Notes: generated by a model from the sequence alone, not told the origin. A stretch of 64,000 nt of DNA from Roseococcus suduntuyensis (GCF_014196305.1 NZ_JACIDJ010000002.1:558001-622000), one strand, 5' to 3'. Counted from the stretch's first letter, positions 44,097 through 54,444 are shown. Translations and numbers: made by a program.

Positions 44097-45125
44097 CTAC
44101 CCGATCAGCAGCACCCCCAGCAGGGCCAGCGTGGTGATGAAGAGCGTGCTGGCGATGCCCAGCAGCAGGGGGGCGGCGCCGCGCGCATGCAGCGCCCGCA
44201 GGTCGGTCTGCAGGCCAAGGGCCGCGACGCTCGCGGCGAGCATCAGCGGCACGAGGAAGCGGCTGGCATCCACCGCGAACTGCGGCACGAGGCCCGTGCT
44301 GCCCAGCGCCACCAGCGCCAGGAAGCCGAAGGCGAACCAGGGCACCGGCGCCTTCACCTTGGCCGCGTCCGCGTGCTGGCGGCGGGCCACCCACCAGCCG
44401 AGTGCCAGGATGGCCGGCGCCAGCAGGAAGACGCGGGCCAGCTTCATCACGGTGCCGCTTTGCGAAGCCTCCTCGCCGCCCGCCGCGGCTGCGCCCACGG
44501 CCTGGACCACCTCATGGATGGCCGCCCCGGCCCAGAGGCCATAGACGCGCGCGGAAAGCCCCAGCAGCTCGCCCAGATAGGGAAACACCACCAGCGCCAC
44601 GGTCCCGCAGAGGGTGATGACGGCCAGCGAATAGGTCACGTCCTCCTCGCGCCCGCGCACCACCTGGTTGGCGGCGACGATGGCCGACGCCCCGCAGATG
44701 GCCGTGCCCGTGCCGATCAGCATGGACAGACCCGGGTCCACGCCCATGACGCGGCCGAGCCAGATGGTGAAGGGCAGGGTCGCGGCCACCACGACCAGCG
44801 CCAGCACCAGCGCCCCCGGCCCCAGCGCCCAGAGCATGCCGAGCGTGAGCTGCAGCCCCAGCAGCACGATGGCCGCGCGCAGGATGGGCCGCACCGCATA
44901 GCCGATGCCAGGCTTGAGGCTGGCCGGGCGGCCGATGACGGCGCCGAGCCCCACGCCCAGGATCAGCGCCACGACCACGGCATTGAGTGCCGCCACCCCC
45001 GTCATGTTCCGCAAGGTGATGGCGATGATGGCGATGCCGAAGCAGAGGGCGAGGCCGGGGGCGAGGCTGCGAAGCTTGTCCGGGAAGGATTGCCCGGTGG
45101 GGGACGCGGTGGTGGGGGCTGCCAT
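44097..45125 (-). CDS. YeiH/UPF0324-type putative sulfate exporter
   Basis: A 342-residue membrane protein of the YeiH family (UPF0324), annotated as putative sulfate exporters. About 10 hydrophobic helices are seen. Family marks include LGLQLTLGMLWALGP, LIGTGTAICGASAIVAANQVVRGREEDVTYSLAVITLCGTVALVVFPYLG, GLWAGAAIHEVVQAVGAAAAGG and FLVPLMLAASVAALGLQTDLRALHARG. The transported compound is not proven for this protein. It is followed leftward by map. Confidence 0.92.
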   Translation of the reverse strand: MAAPTTASPTGQSFPDKLRSLAPGLALCFGIAIIAITLRNMTGVAALNAVVVALILGVGLGAVIGRPASLKPGIGYAVRPILRAAIVLLGLQLTLGMLWALGPGALVLALVVVAATLPFTIWLGRVMGVDPGLSMLIGTGTAICGASAIVAANQVVRGREEDVTYSLAVITLCGTVALVVFPYLGELLGLSARVYGLWAGAAIHEVVQAVGAAAAGGEEASQSGTVMKLARVFLLAPAILALGWWVARRQHADAAKVKAPVPWFAFGFLALVALGSTGLVPQFAVDASRFLVPLMLAASVAALGLQTDLRALHARGAAPLLLGIASTLFITTLALLGVLLIG

Positions 45126-45205
45126 CAGTCTGAATTCGCCTGGAACGTGAGATGCGCGGCACGGTCCACCCGCGCGGCGGGGGCGTCAACCCGGGCCGCC
45201 GGGCG

Positions 45206-46234
45206 TTATTCCGCGGCAAGCGGGAGGCTGGGTTGCAGCCCGAAGGCCTCGGCCAGCAGGGTGATGCTGTGGGCGCGGGCGAATTTGTCGTGGCAGGGGG
45301 TCAGCACCGCCACCTCCTGCACGCCCAGTTCGGCGGCCATGGCGGCCAGCCGGTCACGCACCTCCGCCCCGGTGCCGATGATGGCACGTTCGCGCATGCG
45401 GTCCACGCGCGCGCGCTCGGCCTCGGTGTAGGGGTGGGCTTCGGCTTCCTCGGCGGTCGGGAAGGGTGGGAAGTTGCCGCGGTCGCGGAAGAGGCGCCAC
45501 AGGGCGCGCGGCGCGAAGAGGCGCTCGGCCTCGGCGCGGCTGTCGGCGGCCAGCGCATAGACGGCGACGGCGGCGTTGGGCGTGGTGCCGCGGGTGGCCT
45601 GGAAGGTCTCGCGGTAGAGGGAGAGCGCCTGTTCGGCCCCCTGCCCGTCCGTGATGAAGCTCGCGAAGCAATAGGGCAGGCCGAAGAAGCCGGCCACCTG
45701 CGCGCCGTAGTCGCTGCTGCCCAGCACCCAGACCTCCGGCACGGTCCCCACCTCGGGCGAGGCGCGGACCATGCGGAAGGGGTGGTTCTCCGGCAGGCCC
45801 TCGCCCAGCCAGCCCAGCAGGTCACGGATTTGCGCGGGGAAGTTGTCGGCGGCCTGGGCGGCGTTGGGGTTGAGCGCGAAGGCGGTGCGCCCGTCGCTGC
45901 CCGGCGCGCGGCCGACGCCGAGGTCAATGCGGCCGGGGGCGATGGCCTCCAGCGCGCGGAACTGCTCGGCCACCTTCAGCGCGGAATAATGCGGCAGCAT
46001 GACGCCCGCGCTGCCCACGCGGATGCGCCTGGTGGTGGCGGCGATGGCGCTGATCAGGATTTCGGGCGCGCTGCCGGCATGGCTCTGGCTGTTGTGGTGC
46101 TCGGCCAGCCAGTAGCGCGCATAGCCGAGGCGGTCCGCGAGGCGGGCCACCGCCAGCGTTTCCTGGATCGCGTCGGCGGCGTCGCGGCCGGAGACGATGG
46201 TGGACTGGTCGAGGATGGAGAGCGCGGGCAACAT
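45206..46234 (-). CDS. LLM-class flavin-dependent oxidoreductase
   Basis: A 342-aa luciferase-like monooxygenase (TIM barrel using FMNH2). It has the MsnO8-like order: LSILDQSTIVSGRDAADAIQETLAVARLADRLGYARYWLAEHHNSQSHAGSAPEILISAIAATTRRIRVGSAGVMLPHYSALKVAEQFRALEAIAPGRIDLGVGRAPGSD, where the YWLAEHH and LGVGRAPGSD motifs are diagnostic. The C-terminus has AVLTPCHDKFARAHSITLLAEAFGL. The substrate is unknown. It is divergent from the nucleoside deaminase gene, 30 bp away. Confidence 0.92.
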   Translation of the reverse strand: MLPALSILDQSTIVSGRDAADAIQETLAVARLADRLGYARYWLAEHHNSQSHAGSAPEILISAIAATTRRIRVGSAGVMLPHYSALKVAEQFRALEAIAPGRIDLGVGRAPGSDGRTAFALNPNAAQAADNFPAQIRDLLGWLGEGLPENHPFRMVRASPEVGTVPEVWVLGSSDYGAQVAGFFGLPYCFASFITDGQGAEQALSLYRETFQATRGTTPNAAVAVYALAADSRAEAERLFAPRALWRLFRDRGNFPPFPTAEEAEAHPYTEAERARVDRMRERAIIGTGAEVRDRLAAMAAELGVQEVAVLTPCHDKFARAHSITLLAEAFGLQPSLPLAAE

Positions 46235-46264
46235 TCCCCGAGCTTACAGACCCAGGGACCCACC

Positions 46265-46729
46265 ATGGAAGAGAGCTTCATGCGCCGCGCCCTCGACCTC
46301 GCCGCCGAGGGTGTGGCGGCGGGCGGCGGCCCCTTCGGCGCGGTGGTGGTGCGCGACGGCCGCATCATCGGCGAAGGCCGCAACAACGTGGTTCCCGGCC
46401 GCGACCCCACGCAGCACGCCGAGGTGGTGGCCATCCGCGCCGCCTGCGAGGCCGTGGGCAGCCATGACCTCTCCGGCGCCACCATCTACACGAGCTGCGA
46501 GCCCTGCCCAATGTGCCTCGGCGCCATCTGGTGGTCGCGCATCGGCGCCATCGTCTATGGCAATGACCGGGTGGATGCGGCCGCGATCGGCTTCGACGAT
46601 GACGCGCTGTATCAGGAGGTGGCGCGGCCCATCACGGACCGCGCCCTGCCGCTCCGCCGCCTGATGGCGGCCGAGGCGCGCGAGGCCTTCCGCCTGTGGT
46701 CGGAGAAGCCCGACCGGGTGCCCTACTGA
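46265..46729 (+). CDS. Nucleoside/guanine deaminase (CMP/dCMP deaminase fold)
   Basis: A 154-residue zinc deaminase. The catalytic HAEVVAIRAAC holds the zinc His and the proton-shuttling Glu, and TSCEPCPMCLGAIWWSRIG holds the zinc Cys pair. The tail (SEKPDRVPY) and size resemble the GuaD/YfhC-type guanine deaminases rather than TadA, though a tRNA-adenosine deaminase is the other option. The start is ATG 46265. It ends 4 bp before the stop codon of the convergent chemoreceptor gene. Confidence 0.9.
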   Translation: MEESFMRRALDLAAEGVAAGGGPFGAVVVRDGRIIGEGRNNVVPGRDPTQHAEVVAIRAACEAVGSHDLSGATIYTSCEPCPMCLGAIWWSRIGAIVYGNDRVDAAAIGFDDDALYQEVARPITDRALPLRRLMAAEAREAFRLWSEKPDRVPY

Positions 46730-46733
46730 CGCC

Positions 46734-48728
46734 TCACGCCGCGCGGACGCCCTGGGCCAGGTAGGCGAGGCCCGCGCGGTCGCCCCGCGCATGGCGCAGC
46801 TCGACCTCGACGGCGCCCTTCTGCGGCATGTGCAGGGTGCCGCGCTGCCCGGGCCGCAGCCCTTCCGGCACGCCCGCCACGCCCACACCGCCCGCCGAGG
46901 TGTCCAGCAACCGCACCTCGAAGGACTGCCCGTCCAGCATCAGCCGCGCCTGGCCATGGGCGGGCTGGCGCGCCTCGCGCCGGCGATCCACCTCGGGCAC
47001 CGCGCCGCGGACGATGCTCACCACCTGATGCGTCAGCTCCGCGGCGCGGGCGGCGAGGTCGGCGGTGTCGGCCTGCATGCGTTCGGTGCGGGTGCCGTTT
47101 TCCTCCGCGTCGTCGCGCACGTCCGAAATCCGCGCGGCACCGGCGCGCGTGGCCTGGGTCGCCTCGCTGATGCTGCGCGCGATCTCGCGCGTGGCGCCAT
47201 CCTGCCGGTCCACCGCCTCGGCCAGGCTGGCCGCGAGCTGGTCGATGCGCGTGACGGAACGGGCGATGCGCCGCACCGTCTCCACCGCGGCCTCGGTGCG
47301 GCGGCTGACGGCGTCAATGTGCTGGCTGATCTCCTGCGTGGCGCGGGCCGTCTGGGAGGCGAGTTCCTTCACCTCGCCCGCCACCACGGCGAAGCCCTTG
47401 CCGGCATCGCCGGCGCGCGCGGCCTCGATGGTCGCGTTCAGCGCCAGCAGATTGGTCTTGCCCGCGATCTCGCTGATGAGGCGCGTCACATCGCCGATCT
47501 GCCCCACCGCGCCGGAGAGGGAGACGATCGCCTCCTCCGTCCGGCTGCTGTCGGCCGCGGTCTCGCGGCTGACATTGGCGGCCTCGCGCACCTCCTGGGT
47601 GATGGCGCGGATGGCGGCGGAGAGCTGTTCGGCCGCCGTGGCCACCGTCTCCGACATGGCGAGCGATTCGCGCGCCGCCTCGCCCGCCGCGCCGGCATTG
47701 CCGCTGACGCGGCCGGCGGTCGCGGCCATCTCCTCCGCCCCGGTGGCCAGCGTCCGCGCCTGGTCGGCGATGCGGGTCATGGCCGCTAGGGTCTCGCCTT
47801 CCACGCGGTCGGCCATGTGGCGCAGCGCCTGGATTTGCGCGGCCTGGGCGGCGGCGCGATCCTCCTCCTGGCGGGCACGGGCGGCGCGGGCCTCCTCGCC
47901 CTGGGTGCGGAAGACGGCGACGGCGGCGGCCATCTGCCCCACCTCGTCACGCCTGCCCTGGCCGGGGATCTCCACCGAGAGGTCACCCTCCGCCATCCGC
48001 AGCATGGTCTGGGAAAGCGCGCGCAGCGGCCGCGCCGCGGCGGTGGCCCAGAGCGCGATGCCCAGGCCCAGCGCGAGCCCAAGCCCCAGCATGACCAGCA
48101 TGAGGGTCTGGAAACCCTCGGCCACCGCGCGCGTCTCGCGCGCCACGACGCGGTTCTTCTCCTCCTGCAGGTCAATGAACTGGTTGATGCGCGCCAGCCA
48201 TTCGACGAAGGCGGGGCGGGCCTGCTCCATCAGCAGAGAATGCGCCTGCGCCGCCTCACCCGCCGCGCGCGCGGCGATGACGGCGCGGACCATGGGCATG
48301 GTGCGCGCCTCGGTCTCCTAGATGGAGGCGAGGATGCGGCGCTCGTCCGGCGTGACACCGGCACCCGTCGCCATCATCGCGTCCAGCGAGGTGGCGCTGC
48401 GGGCATAGAATTCCTCCAGCCGCGTGATCTCGCGCAGGGCCTCGGCGCGCTCGTTCTCATTCGTGACCAGCACCACGTCGCGCAGGCTGATGGCGCGGTC
48501 ATGCACGCTGCCGCGGAAATTGATGGCGAAGCGCTGCTTCACCCCGTTCACGTCGTTCACCACCGCGAGGCTTTCGCTGATGGAGTTCACCTGGTGCGCC
48601 GCGATGGCGGCCAGCGCCACGAGCAGCGCCAGCACCGCACCGAAGCCCAGCATCAGACGACGGCCGATGCCGACGCGCGGGCGTGCGGCATCGGCACCGG
48701 TGGAGGGTGCGGTAACGGTCAAGGCCAT
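46734..48728 (-). pseudogene. Methyl-accepting chemotaxis protein with PilZ tail, split by an amber codon
   Basis: A chemoreceptor of ~664 codons in one frame. It is interrupted only by a TAG at 48320-48318, between ILASI and [17 protein letters not shown]. The N-terminal 136 residues hold a membrane helix (RLMLGFGAVLALLVALAAIAAHQV) and the first half of a 4-helix sensor. The rest has the second helix ([20 protein letters not shown]), a HAMP domain, the signalling tip ([17 protein letters not shown]) and a C-terminal PilZ-like domain ([19 protein letters not shown]). CAG-to-TAG is the simplest change. Both halves keep full coding character, so the break is recent, read through, or a sequencing error. 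An internal start at 48299 could make a receptor lacking its sensor. Confidence 0.8.
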
Positions 48729-48848
48729 GCGGGAGCAGCTCAGGGCAGAATGCCGGGCGCGCCTCATGTCGCCGTCATAATGAAGATCGGGTTAGCAAGC
48801 GGCGCCTCCGCCTGTAGAAACCAGGGCATCAGCCGCGCAGGTCCGCCC

Positions 48849-49955
48849 GTGACGAAGCCCCCCGCCCCACATGTGCTCCAGGCCGTGGCCTGCGGCGGCA
48901 CCCGCGACGCGATCGAGGAGGTGGCGCTGTTCCACGCGCGCGGCCTGGTCGAGATGGGCGCGCGCGTCACCACGCTCGCCAAGCTGCCGGCGCCGCGCAT
49001 GGAAGCGCACCGCGACAGCGGCGCCACGGTCGTGCATGTGGGGATGCTCGACACCACGCTCTCGGCCGCGAACCCCTGGCTCGTGCTGCGCCTGGCCTGG
49101 CGGATGCGGCGCGAGGCGGTGCGGGGCGTGCTGATCCACACGGGCAAGGCCTATCCGCTGCTGCGGCTCGCCGCGCCGCGCGGCGTGCCGCTGATCTCGG
49201 TCTGCCACGGGCCCAATTTCGGGCTGCGCCTGGGGGCGGACATCATCCTCTGCCTGAACGCGGAACAGGAGGCGCGGGTGCGCGCGGCCCTAGGCCCCCG
49301 CGCGGCGGGCAAGCGCATCCTGGTGCTGCCCAACCCCTCGGTGCTGCCGGACATGGACCCCCTTCCCGCGCCGGCCTCGCGGCTCATGGGCGCCACGGCG
49401 CGGGGCGAGGTGGTGGTGGGCTTCCTCGGTCAGTTGCGCGCGGTCAAGGGGCTGGACCTGCTGGTGGAGGCGGCGGCTTCGCTGGTCGCCGAGGGCGTGA
49501 AGCTGCGCCTGCGCATCGGCGGCACGGGCGAGGCGCGCGCGGCGATGGAGGCCGAGGCCGCGCGCCGCGGCATCATGGATCGCGTGGAGTTCCTGGGCTG
49601 GGTGGAGGACCGCGCCGCCTTCTTCGCAGGCGTGGACATCTTCGCCTGCCCCTCGCGCGACGAACCCTTCGGCCTGGTGGCGGCGCAGGCCATGCTGCTG
49701 GGCGTGCCGGTGGTGGCGTCCGACGCGGCGGGGTTTCGCGCGCAGATCACACCGAACGAGACGGGCCTGTTGGTGCCGCGCGGCGATGCGGGGGCGCTGG
49801 CGGCGGCGATCCGAGCGGTGATGGAGGCGCCCGAGGCGGCGCGGGACATGGCGGCGGCGGCGCAGCGCCAGGCCAGCGCGCAAGGGGATCGCCGGCGGGT
49901 CGCCGAACATATCCTGGCCGAAATCGAGGAGTGGCGCGCGGCCCGCGCGCAGTAG
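48849..49955 (+). CDS. Glycosyltransferase family 4 protein
   Basis: A 368-residue GT-B glycosyltransferase. The N-terminal domain (PHVLQAVACGGTRDAIEEVALFHARGLVEMGARVTTLAKL) binds the acceptor. The C-terminal donor domain has VVGFLGQLRAVKGLDLLVEAA, RIGGTGEARAAMEAEA and the GT4 EX7E-type motif in CPSRDEPFGLVAAQAMLLGVPVVASDAAG. The product is unknown; lipopolysaccharide or exopolysaccharide is typical. I use GTG 48849; an in-frame ATG at 48780 would add 23 residues without a ribosome-binding site. A nested hairpin follows directly after the stop (49956-50001). Confidence 0.88.
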   Translation: MTKPPAPHVLQAVACGGTRDAIEEVALFHARGLVEMGARVTTLAKLPAPRMEAHRDSGATVVHVGMLDTTLSAANPWLVLRLAWRMRREAVRGVLIHTGKAYPLLRLAAPRGVPLISVCHGPNFGLRLGADIILCLNAEQEARVRAALGPRAAGKRILVLPNPSVLPDMDPLPAPASRLMGATARGEVVVGFLGQLRAVKGLDLLVEAAASLVAEGVKLRLRIGGTGEARAAMEAEAARRGIMDRVEFLGWVEDRAAFFAGVDIFACPSRDEPFGLVAAQAMLLGVPVVASDAAGFRAQITPNETGLLVPRGDAGALAAAIRAVMEAPEAARDMAAAAQRQASAQGDRRRVAEHILAEIEEWRAARAQ

Positions 49956-50001
49956 AGCGGGATGCGTTGAGGTGAAATCACCGAAAACGCTGAATCCCGC
50001 T
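49956..50001 (+). terminator. Nested hairpin directly after the glycosyltransferase stop
   Basis: AGCGGGAT (49956-49963) pairs with ATCCCGCT (49994-50001), GCGTT (49964-49968) with AACGC (49986-49990), and GGTGA (49971-49975) with TCACC (49978-49982). The three nested stems make a rod of ~46 nt that starts on the base after the TAG stop. It looks like a REP-type palindrome that may also end transcription. Confidence 0.6.
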
Positions 50002-50096
50002 GTCAACAATGGCTGGAGCAGGGTGCGTGAGCGCGGCCCGCTCTGGCAGGTTCCGCCCCGGCGCGCGCGGCACCGGGGCGGAGAGTTCACGCGGCC

Positions 50097-50786
<690 letters not shown>

Positions 50787-51325
50787 TGTGGCATCTCCTT
50801 CGCGCGGGGCGCGCGTTTTCCTTTGAGGGCAAATCAACCGGGGTGGGCATGGCCCGCGCGGCGCACGCCGCGAGAGGCCAGGCCCGGCACGCAGGCAGGG
50901 CGATGCGGAGACGGCGCCACGGATGCGCCGCGCGGAGAGAAGCGGCGCCATGCCGCCTGCCCTTGCGCCTCTTCCTTCGGGAGATGTCCCGCGGGGGAGT
51001 CCGAACCACGAATCACGAATGATTCCTCTGCACGACGCCCGCGCTGTCCAGCGATTCCAGGCATCCGATCCTTGCTCTCGCGCCACGCGCGGATGAGCGT
51101 TGGAAGGGACGAATCGCGCGTCAATGCGTGCGTGTGGAACGCTATCGGAACGCGCATGATGCGTGTCAAACACTATCTGCTTTTTCGCGCGCAAAATCCT
51201 TCGCCGCGCGCGTGCAACCCAGCGCGAAGATGATGCGCGGCGCGACGTGACCGTCGCGCCGCGATGCCGTCAGCCGCGCTGCGCGATGGGCGAAGCGTCC
51301 CTGGCGCGCCGCGTCCCGCGCAGCG
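50787..51325. other. 539-bp intergenic region, with a hairpin downstream of the citrate synthase gene
   Basis: No convincing gene is present between the histone-like gene and the citrate synthase gene. A perfect 11-bp stem with a 4-nt loop (51237-51247 and 51252-51262) lies about 65 bp after the citrate synthase stop and may end its transcript, though no T-tract follows. The remainder is GC-rich, with a less GC-rich patch around 51140-51200 that could hold a promoter for the histone-like gene. Confidence 0.5.
51237..51262 (-). terminator. Hairpin downstream of citrate synthase
   Basis: GCGGCGCGACG (51237-51247) and CGTCGCGCCGC (51252-51262) form a perfect 11-bp stem with loop TGAC. It lies 65 bp beyond the citrate synthase stop codon on the minus strand. 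A Rho-dependent or mixed terminator is likelier than an intrinsic one because no T-tract follows. Confidence 0.45.
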
Positions 51326-52459
51326 CTAACCGCGCTGCGCGAGCGGCACGACCGGCCGCTGCTCAAGCCCGTTGTAGAGCGACAGCGGGCGGATGAGGCG
51401 GTTGTCGGCCGCCTGTTCCAGCACATGCGCGGCCCAGCCGGTGATGCGGCTGCACACGAAGATGGGCGTGAACATCGGGATGTCGAAACCCATCAGGTAG
51501 TAGGCGGGGCCGGCCGGGAAATCGAGGTTGGGGTGGATGCGCTTCTCCTCCAGCATCACCTTCGCGAGCACGGCGGACGTGTTCATCCAGCGCTTGTCGC
51601 CCACCACCTCCGCCATGATCTCGGCGTATTTCTTCATGGTGGGCACGCGGCTGTCGCCGTTCTTGTAGACGCGGTGGCCGAAGCCCATCACCAGCGCCTT
51701 GTGGTCGAAACGCTCGCGCAGCCAGGCTTCCGCGGCCTCGGGCGAGGGGATCTCCTTCAGCATGTGCATCACCGCCTCGTTGGCGCCGCCGTGCAGCGGG
51801 CCCTTGAGTGCGGCGATGCCCGCCGTGATGGCGCCATGGATGTCGGCCATGGTGGAGGTGACGACACGGGCGGCGAAGGTGGAGGCGTTGAAGGTGTGCT
51901 CGGCGTAGAGGATCATCGAGACGTCAAAGGCCTTGATGACCTCCTTCGCCGGCACCTTCCCGAAGACCATGTGGAAGAAGTTCTCGCAGAAGGGCAGCGA
52001 GGCATCGGGCGCGATGGGGTCGAGCCCCTTGCTGAGGCGGTTGGTGGCCGCCACCGCCGTCGGGATGCGCGCCAGCAGGCGCACGGCCTTGCGGCGCTGC
52101 GCGGCGTCGCTGATGTCGGCGCATTCCGGGTCTTCCATGCCCATGAAGGAAACCGCGGTGCGGATGGCGTCCATCGGGTGCGCGTCGCGCGGGAAGTCGC
52201 GCAGCACGCGCAGCAGGGCGGGGCTGAGGGCGCGTTCGGCCTTCTCGGCGGCCTGGAATTCACGGAGCTGCTGGGGGTTGGGCAGTTCGCCGTTCCACAG
52301 CAGGTAGGCGACCTCGTCGAAGCTCGCCTCCTCGCACAGATCCTGCACGGCATAGCCGCGATAGGTGAGGCTGTTGGTCTCCGGCATCACCTTGGAGACG
52401 CTGGACTCATCGGCATAGACGCCGACCAGTCCCTTGCGGACATCAATGGCTTCGGACAT
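51326..52459 (-). CDS. Citrate / 2-methylcitrate synthase
   Basis: A 377-residue type I citrate synthase-like enzyme condensing oxaloacetate with acetyl- or propionyl-CoA. The catalytic residues are seen in ALKGPLHGGANEAVM (His), MGFGHRVYKNGDSR (His) and HPNLDFPAGPAYYLMGF (Asp). The short form, VRKGLVGVYADESSVSKVMPETNSLTYRGYAVQDLCE, is the pattern of PrpC-type and short bifunctional citrate synthases. No prpB/prpD genes are nearby, so which substrate predominates is open. The start is ATG 52459. Confidence 0.9.
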   Translation of the reverse strand: MSEAIDVRKGLVGVYADESSVSKVMPETNSLTYRGYAVQDLCEEASFDEVAYLLWNGELPNPQQLREFQAAEKAERALSPALLRVLRDFPRDAHPMDAIRTAVSFMGMEDPECADISDAAQRRKAVRLLARIPTAVAATNRLSKGLDPIAPDASLPFCENFFHMVFGKVPAKEVIKAFDVSMILYAEHTFNASTFAARVVTSTMADIHGAITAGIAALKGPLHGGANEAVMHMLKEIPSPEAAEAWLRERFDHKALVMGFGHRVYKNGDSRVPTMKKYAEIMAEVVGDKRWMNTSAVLAKVMLEEKRIHPNLDFPAGPAYYLMGFDIPMFTPIFVCSRITGWAAHVLEQAADNRLIRPLSLYNGLEQRPVVPLAQRG

Positions 52460-52525
52460 GGCGTGACTTCCTCTCTCTTGTTGCACCGCAGCTTAAGCGC
52501 GCATGGCGGCGAAACAAGCGGGGGG

Positions 52526-52622
52526 GCGTCCGATCGGCGCGGGCGCGGCCCGCGACGTGAATCGGCCGCGCGGCCCAGCGTCCGATCGGCGCGGGCGAAG
52601 GCCGCGGCGTGAATCGGCCGCG
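52526..52622. repeat. Tandem pair of ~52-bp intergenic repeats (GTGAATCGGCCGCG)
   Basis: Two copies of GCGTCCGATCGGCGCGGGC...CGTGAATCGGCCGCG (from 52526 and 52578) fill the gap between the tsaC stop and the citrate synthase start. The same frame, reversed, is at 58308-58408 as another tandem pair, and a single variant copy is at 17337-17382. This argues for a dispersed family. Confidence 0.7.
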
Positions 52623-53588
52623 TTAAGCTTTCGGTGCCGCGGCGCGCGCCAGCCGGTCGCGGATGGCGGGCGCCAGGCCCTCGCCCGGCACGGGCATGGC
52701 GGCGATGCCACGAAGGCTGAGGCGCTGCCCCTCGGCATCCAGATGGCGCAGCGCGCCGAAGAGGTGGCGCGCGGCTTCCGTCGCATCGCGCGCCTCTGAG
52801 AGTTGCGCGACCAGCGCGGCCCCCGCCAGCGGCGTTCCATAGGCCAGCAGCGCCTCATCCGCGCCGACATCGGTGGCGTCCAGGCGCAGCGGCAGCGTGG
52901 GCGCGTAATGCGACAGCAGCAGGCCCGGGCTGCGCAGCGTGGGCGCGGGGCCCGCGCCATGCGGGATGGGCCGGCCCACGGGGCCGATCACGGCCTCGAT
53001 CGCCTCCACCGGCACGCCACCCGGGCGCAGCAGCGCCGCGCCACCCGCGCTGAGGTCCAGCACGGTGGATTCCACGCCCACCGCGCATTCCCCGCCATCC
53101 AGGATGGCGGCGATGCGGCCTTCCAGCTCCTCGCGCACATGCGCGGGCGTGGTGGGGCTGACGCGGCCGGAGCGGTTGGCCGAAGGTGCCGCGACAGGCG
53201 TGCCCACCGCGCGCAGCACGGCCAGCGCCAGCGGATGGTCGGGCACGCGCACCGCCAGCGTGTCGAGCCCCGCGCCCGCCAGCAGGTCCACGCGGCAATC
53301 GGCGCGGCGCGGCAGCACCAGCGTCAGCGGGCCCGGCCAGAAGGCGGCGGCCAGCGCGCGCGCGCGACCGTCGGCGCGCACTTCCGCGAAGGCGGCCTCA
53401 GCATCGGGGAAGTGGCAGATCAGCGGGTTGAAGTGCGGGCGGCCCTTCGCCTCGAAGATGGCCGCCACCGCCGCGCCGTTGCGCGCATCGGCGCCGAGGC
53501 CATAGACCGTCTCGGTGGGCAAGGCGACGAGGGCGCCGGCGCGCAGCAGCGCGGCCGCGTCCAGCGGGTCGTCCAGCAGGGCGGTCAC
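52623..53588 (-). CDS. tsaC: L-threonylcarbamoyladenylate synthase (Sua5-type)
   Basis: The enzyme makes threonylcarbamoyl-AMP from threonine, bicarbonate and ATP, the first step of the t6A37 modification of ANN-decoding tRNAs. The 321-aa protein has the YrdC/Sua5 domain ([81 protein letters not shown]) followed by the C-terminal Sua5 domain ([14 protein letters not shown]). I chose GTG 53588 because it starts at the fold ([17 protein letters not shown]). It lies 4 bp after the cysQ stop. Confidence 0.94.
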   Translation of the reverse strand: MTALLDDPLDAAALLRAGALVALPTETVYGLGADARNGAAVAAIFEAKGRPHFNPLICHFPDAEAAFAEVRADGRARALAAAFWPGPLTLVLPRRADCRVDLLAGAGLDTLAVRVPDHPLALAVLRAVGTPVAAPSANRSGRVSPTTPAHVREELEGRIAAILDGGECAVGVESTVLDLSAGGAALLRPGGVPVEAIEAVIGPVGRPIPHGAGPAPTLRSPGLLLSHYAPTLPLRLDATDVGADEALLAYGTPLAGAALVAQLSEARDATEAARHLFGALRHLDAEGQRLSLRGIAAMPVPGEGLAPAIRDRLARAAAPKA

Positions 53589-53592
53589 GGCG

Positions 53593-54357
53593 TTATTCGG
53601 CGCCCCAGGCGATGAAGCCTTCGTTGCGGTACTGGGCCTTGCCATAGCGCAGCGTGTGGCCGTGCGGGTCGAACATGCGCCCGCCCGCCGCCTCCAGCAC
53701 CGCCTGCGCCGCCGCCGTGTCCCATTCCATGGTGCGGCCATCGAGGCGCGGGCACACATCGGCCACGCCCTCCGCGATGCGGGCGTATTTGAGAGCGGAG
53801 CCCATGGGGATGGTCTCGATCACCGGCACCGGGGGCCTGAAGCCCGCCTCGCCCGTGTCCTTGCGGTGGCTGCGGCTGGCCATCAGCACCAGGCCCGTGG
53901 CGGGTGTGGGGCGTGCCTTCATGGGCCTGCGCACGCCGCCCCGCTCCACCCAGGCACCCTGGCCCAGGATGCCGGCATAGATGGCGGGCTCGGCCGGCGC
54001 GCCCAGCACGCCCAGCACGGCGCGGCCATTCTCGATCAGCGCGATGCAGGTGCAGTATTCGGGGATGCCGGCGGCGAATTCCTTGGTGCCGTCCAGCGGG
54101 TCCACCAGCCAGAAGCGCGGGGCCACGGGCGGGATCACGCCGTCCGACATCGCCTCCTCGGCGATGATGGGGATGTCCGGCGCGGCCGCGCGCAGGCCCT
54201 CGGTGATGATGCCCTCGCTGATGCGGTCGGCCGCGGTGACGGGGCTGGCATCGCCCTTCCGCTCGACTTCAAATCCGGCGCGGCGGATGGCTTCGATGGC
54301 CTGACCCGCGTCATGCGCGAGGCGGGCGGCGAGTTCGAGGAGGGCGGAATGATCCAT
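53593..54357 (-). CDS. cysQ: 3'(2'),5'-bisphosphate nucleotidase CysQ
   Basis: CysQ hydrolyses PAP to AMP, recycling the by-product of sulfate assimilation and sulfotransferases. The 254-aa IMPase-fold protein has [22 protein letters not shown], the metal-binding EEAMSDG and [15 protein letters not shown], and [15 protein letters not shown]. The start is ATG 54357 ([19 protein letters not shown]). It is followed by tsaC 4 bp on and is divergent from pepA. The window also encodes a PAPS-dependent sulfotransferase, whose by-product is PAP. Confidence 0.93.
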   Translation of the reverse strand: MDHSALLELAARLAHDAGQAIEAIRRAGFEVERKGDASPVTAADRISEGIITEGLRAAAPDIPIIAEEAMSDGVIPPVAPRFWLVDPLDGTKEFAAGIPEYCTCIALIENGRAVLGVLGAPAEPAIYAGILGQGAWVERGGVRRPMKARPTPATGLVLMASRSHRKDTGEAGFRPPVPVIETIPMGSALKYARIAEGVADVCPRLDGRTMEWDTAAAQAVLEAAGGRMFDPHGHTLRYGKAQYRNEGFIAWGAE

Positions 54358-54444
54358 GTCCTTCCGTGTATCCCCGCGCCATGGGCTGACGCAATCGGCG
54401 CCAGGGCCTATCTTCCAGCCTTCATGTCCTTGCCAGGAGCCCCC

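Noticed and set aside
52526-52622. CRISPR-like array with two repeats
   Set aside because: The two units are adjacent copies without unique spacers, and no cas genes occur in the window.
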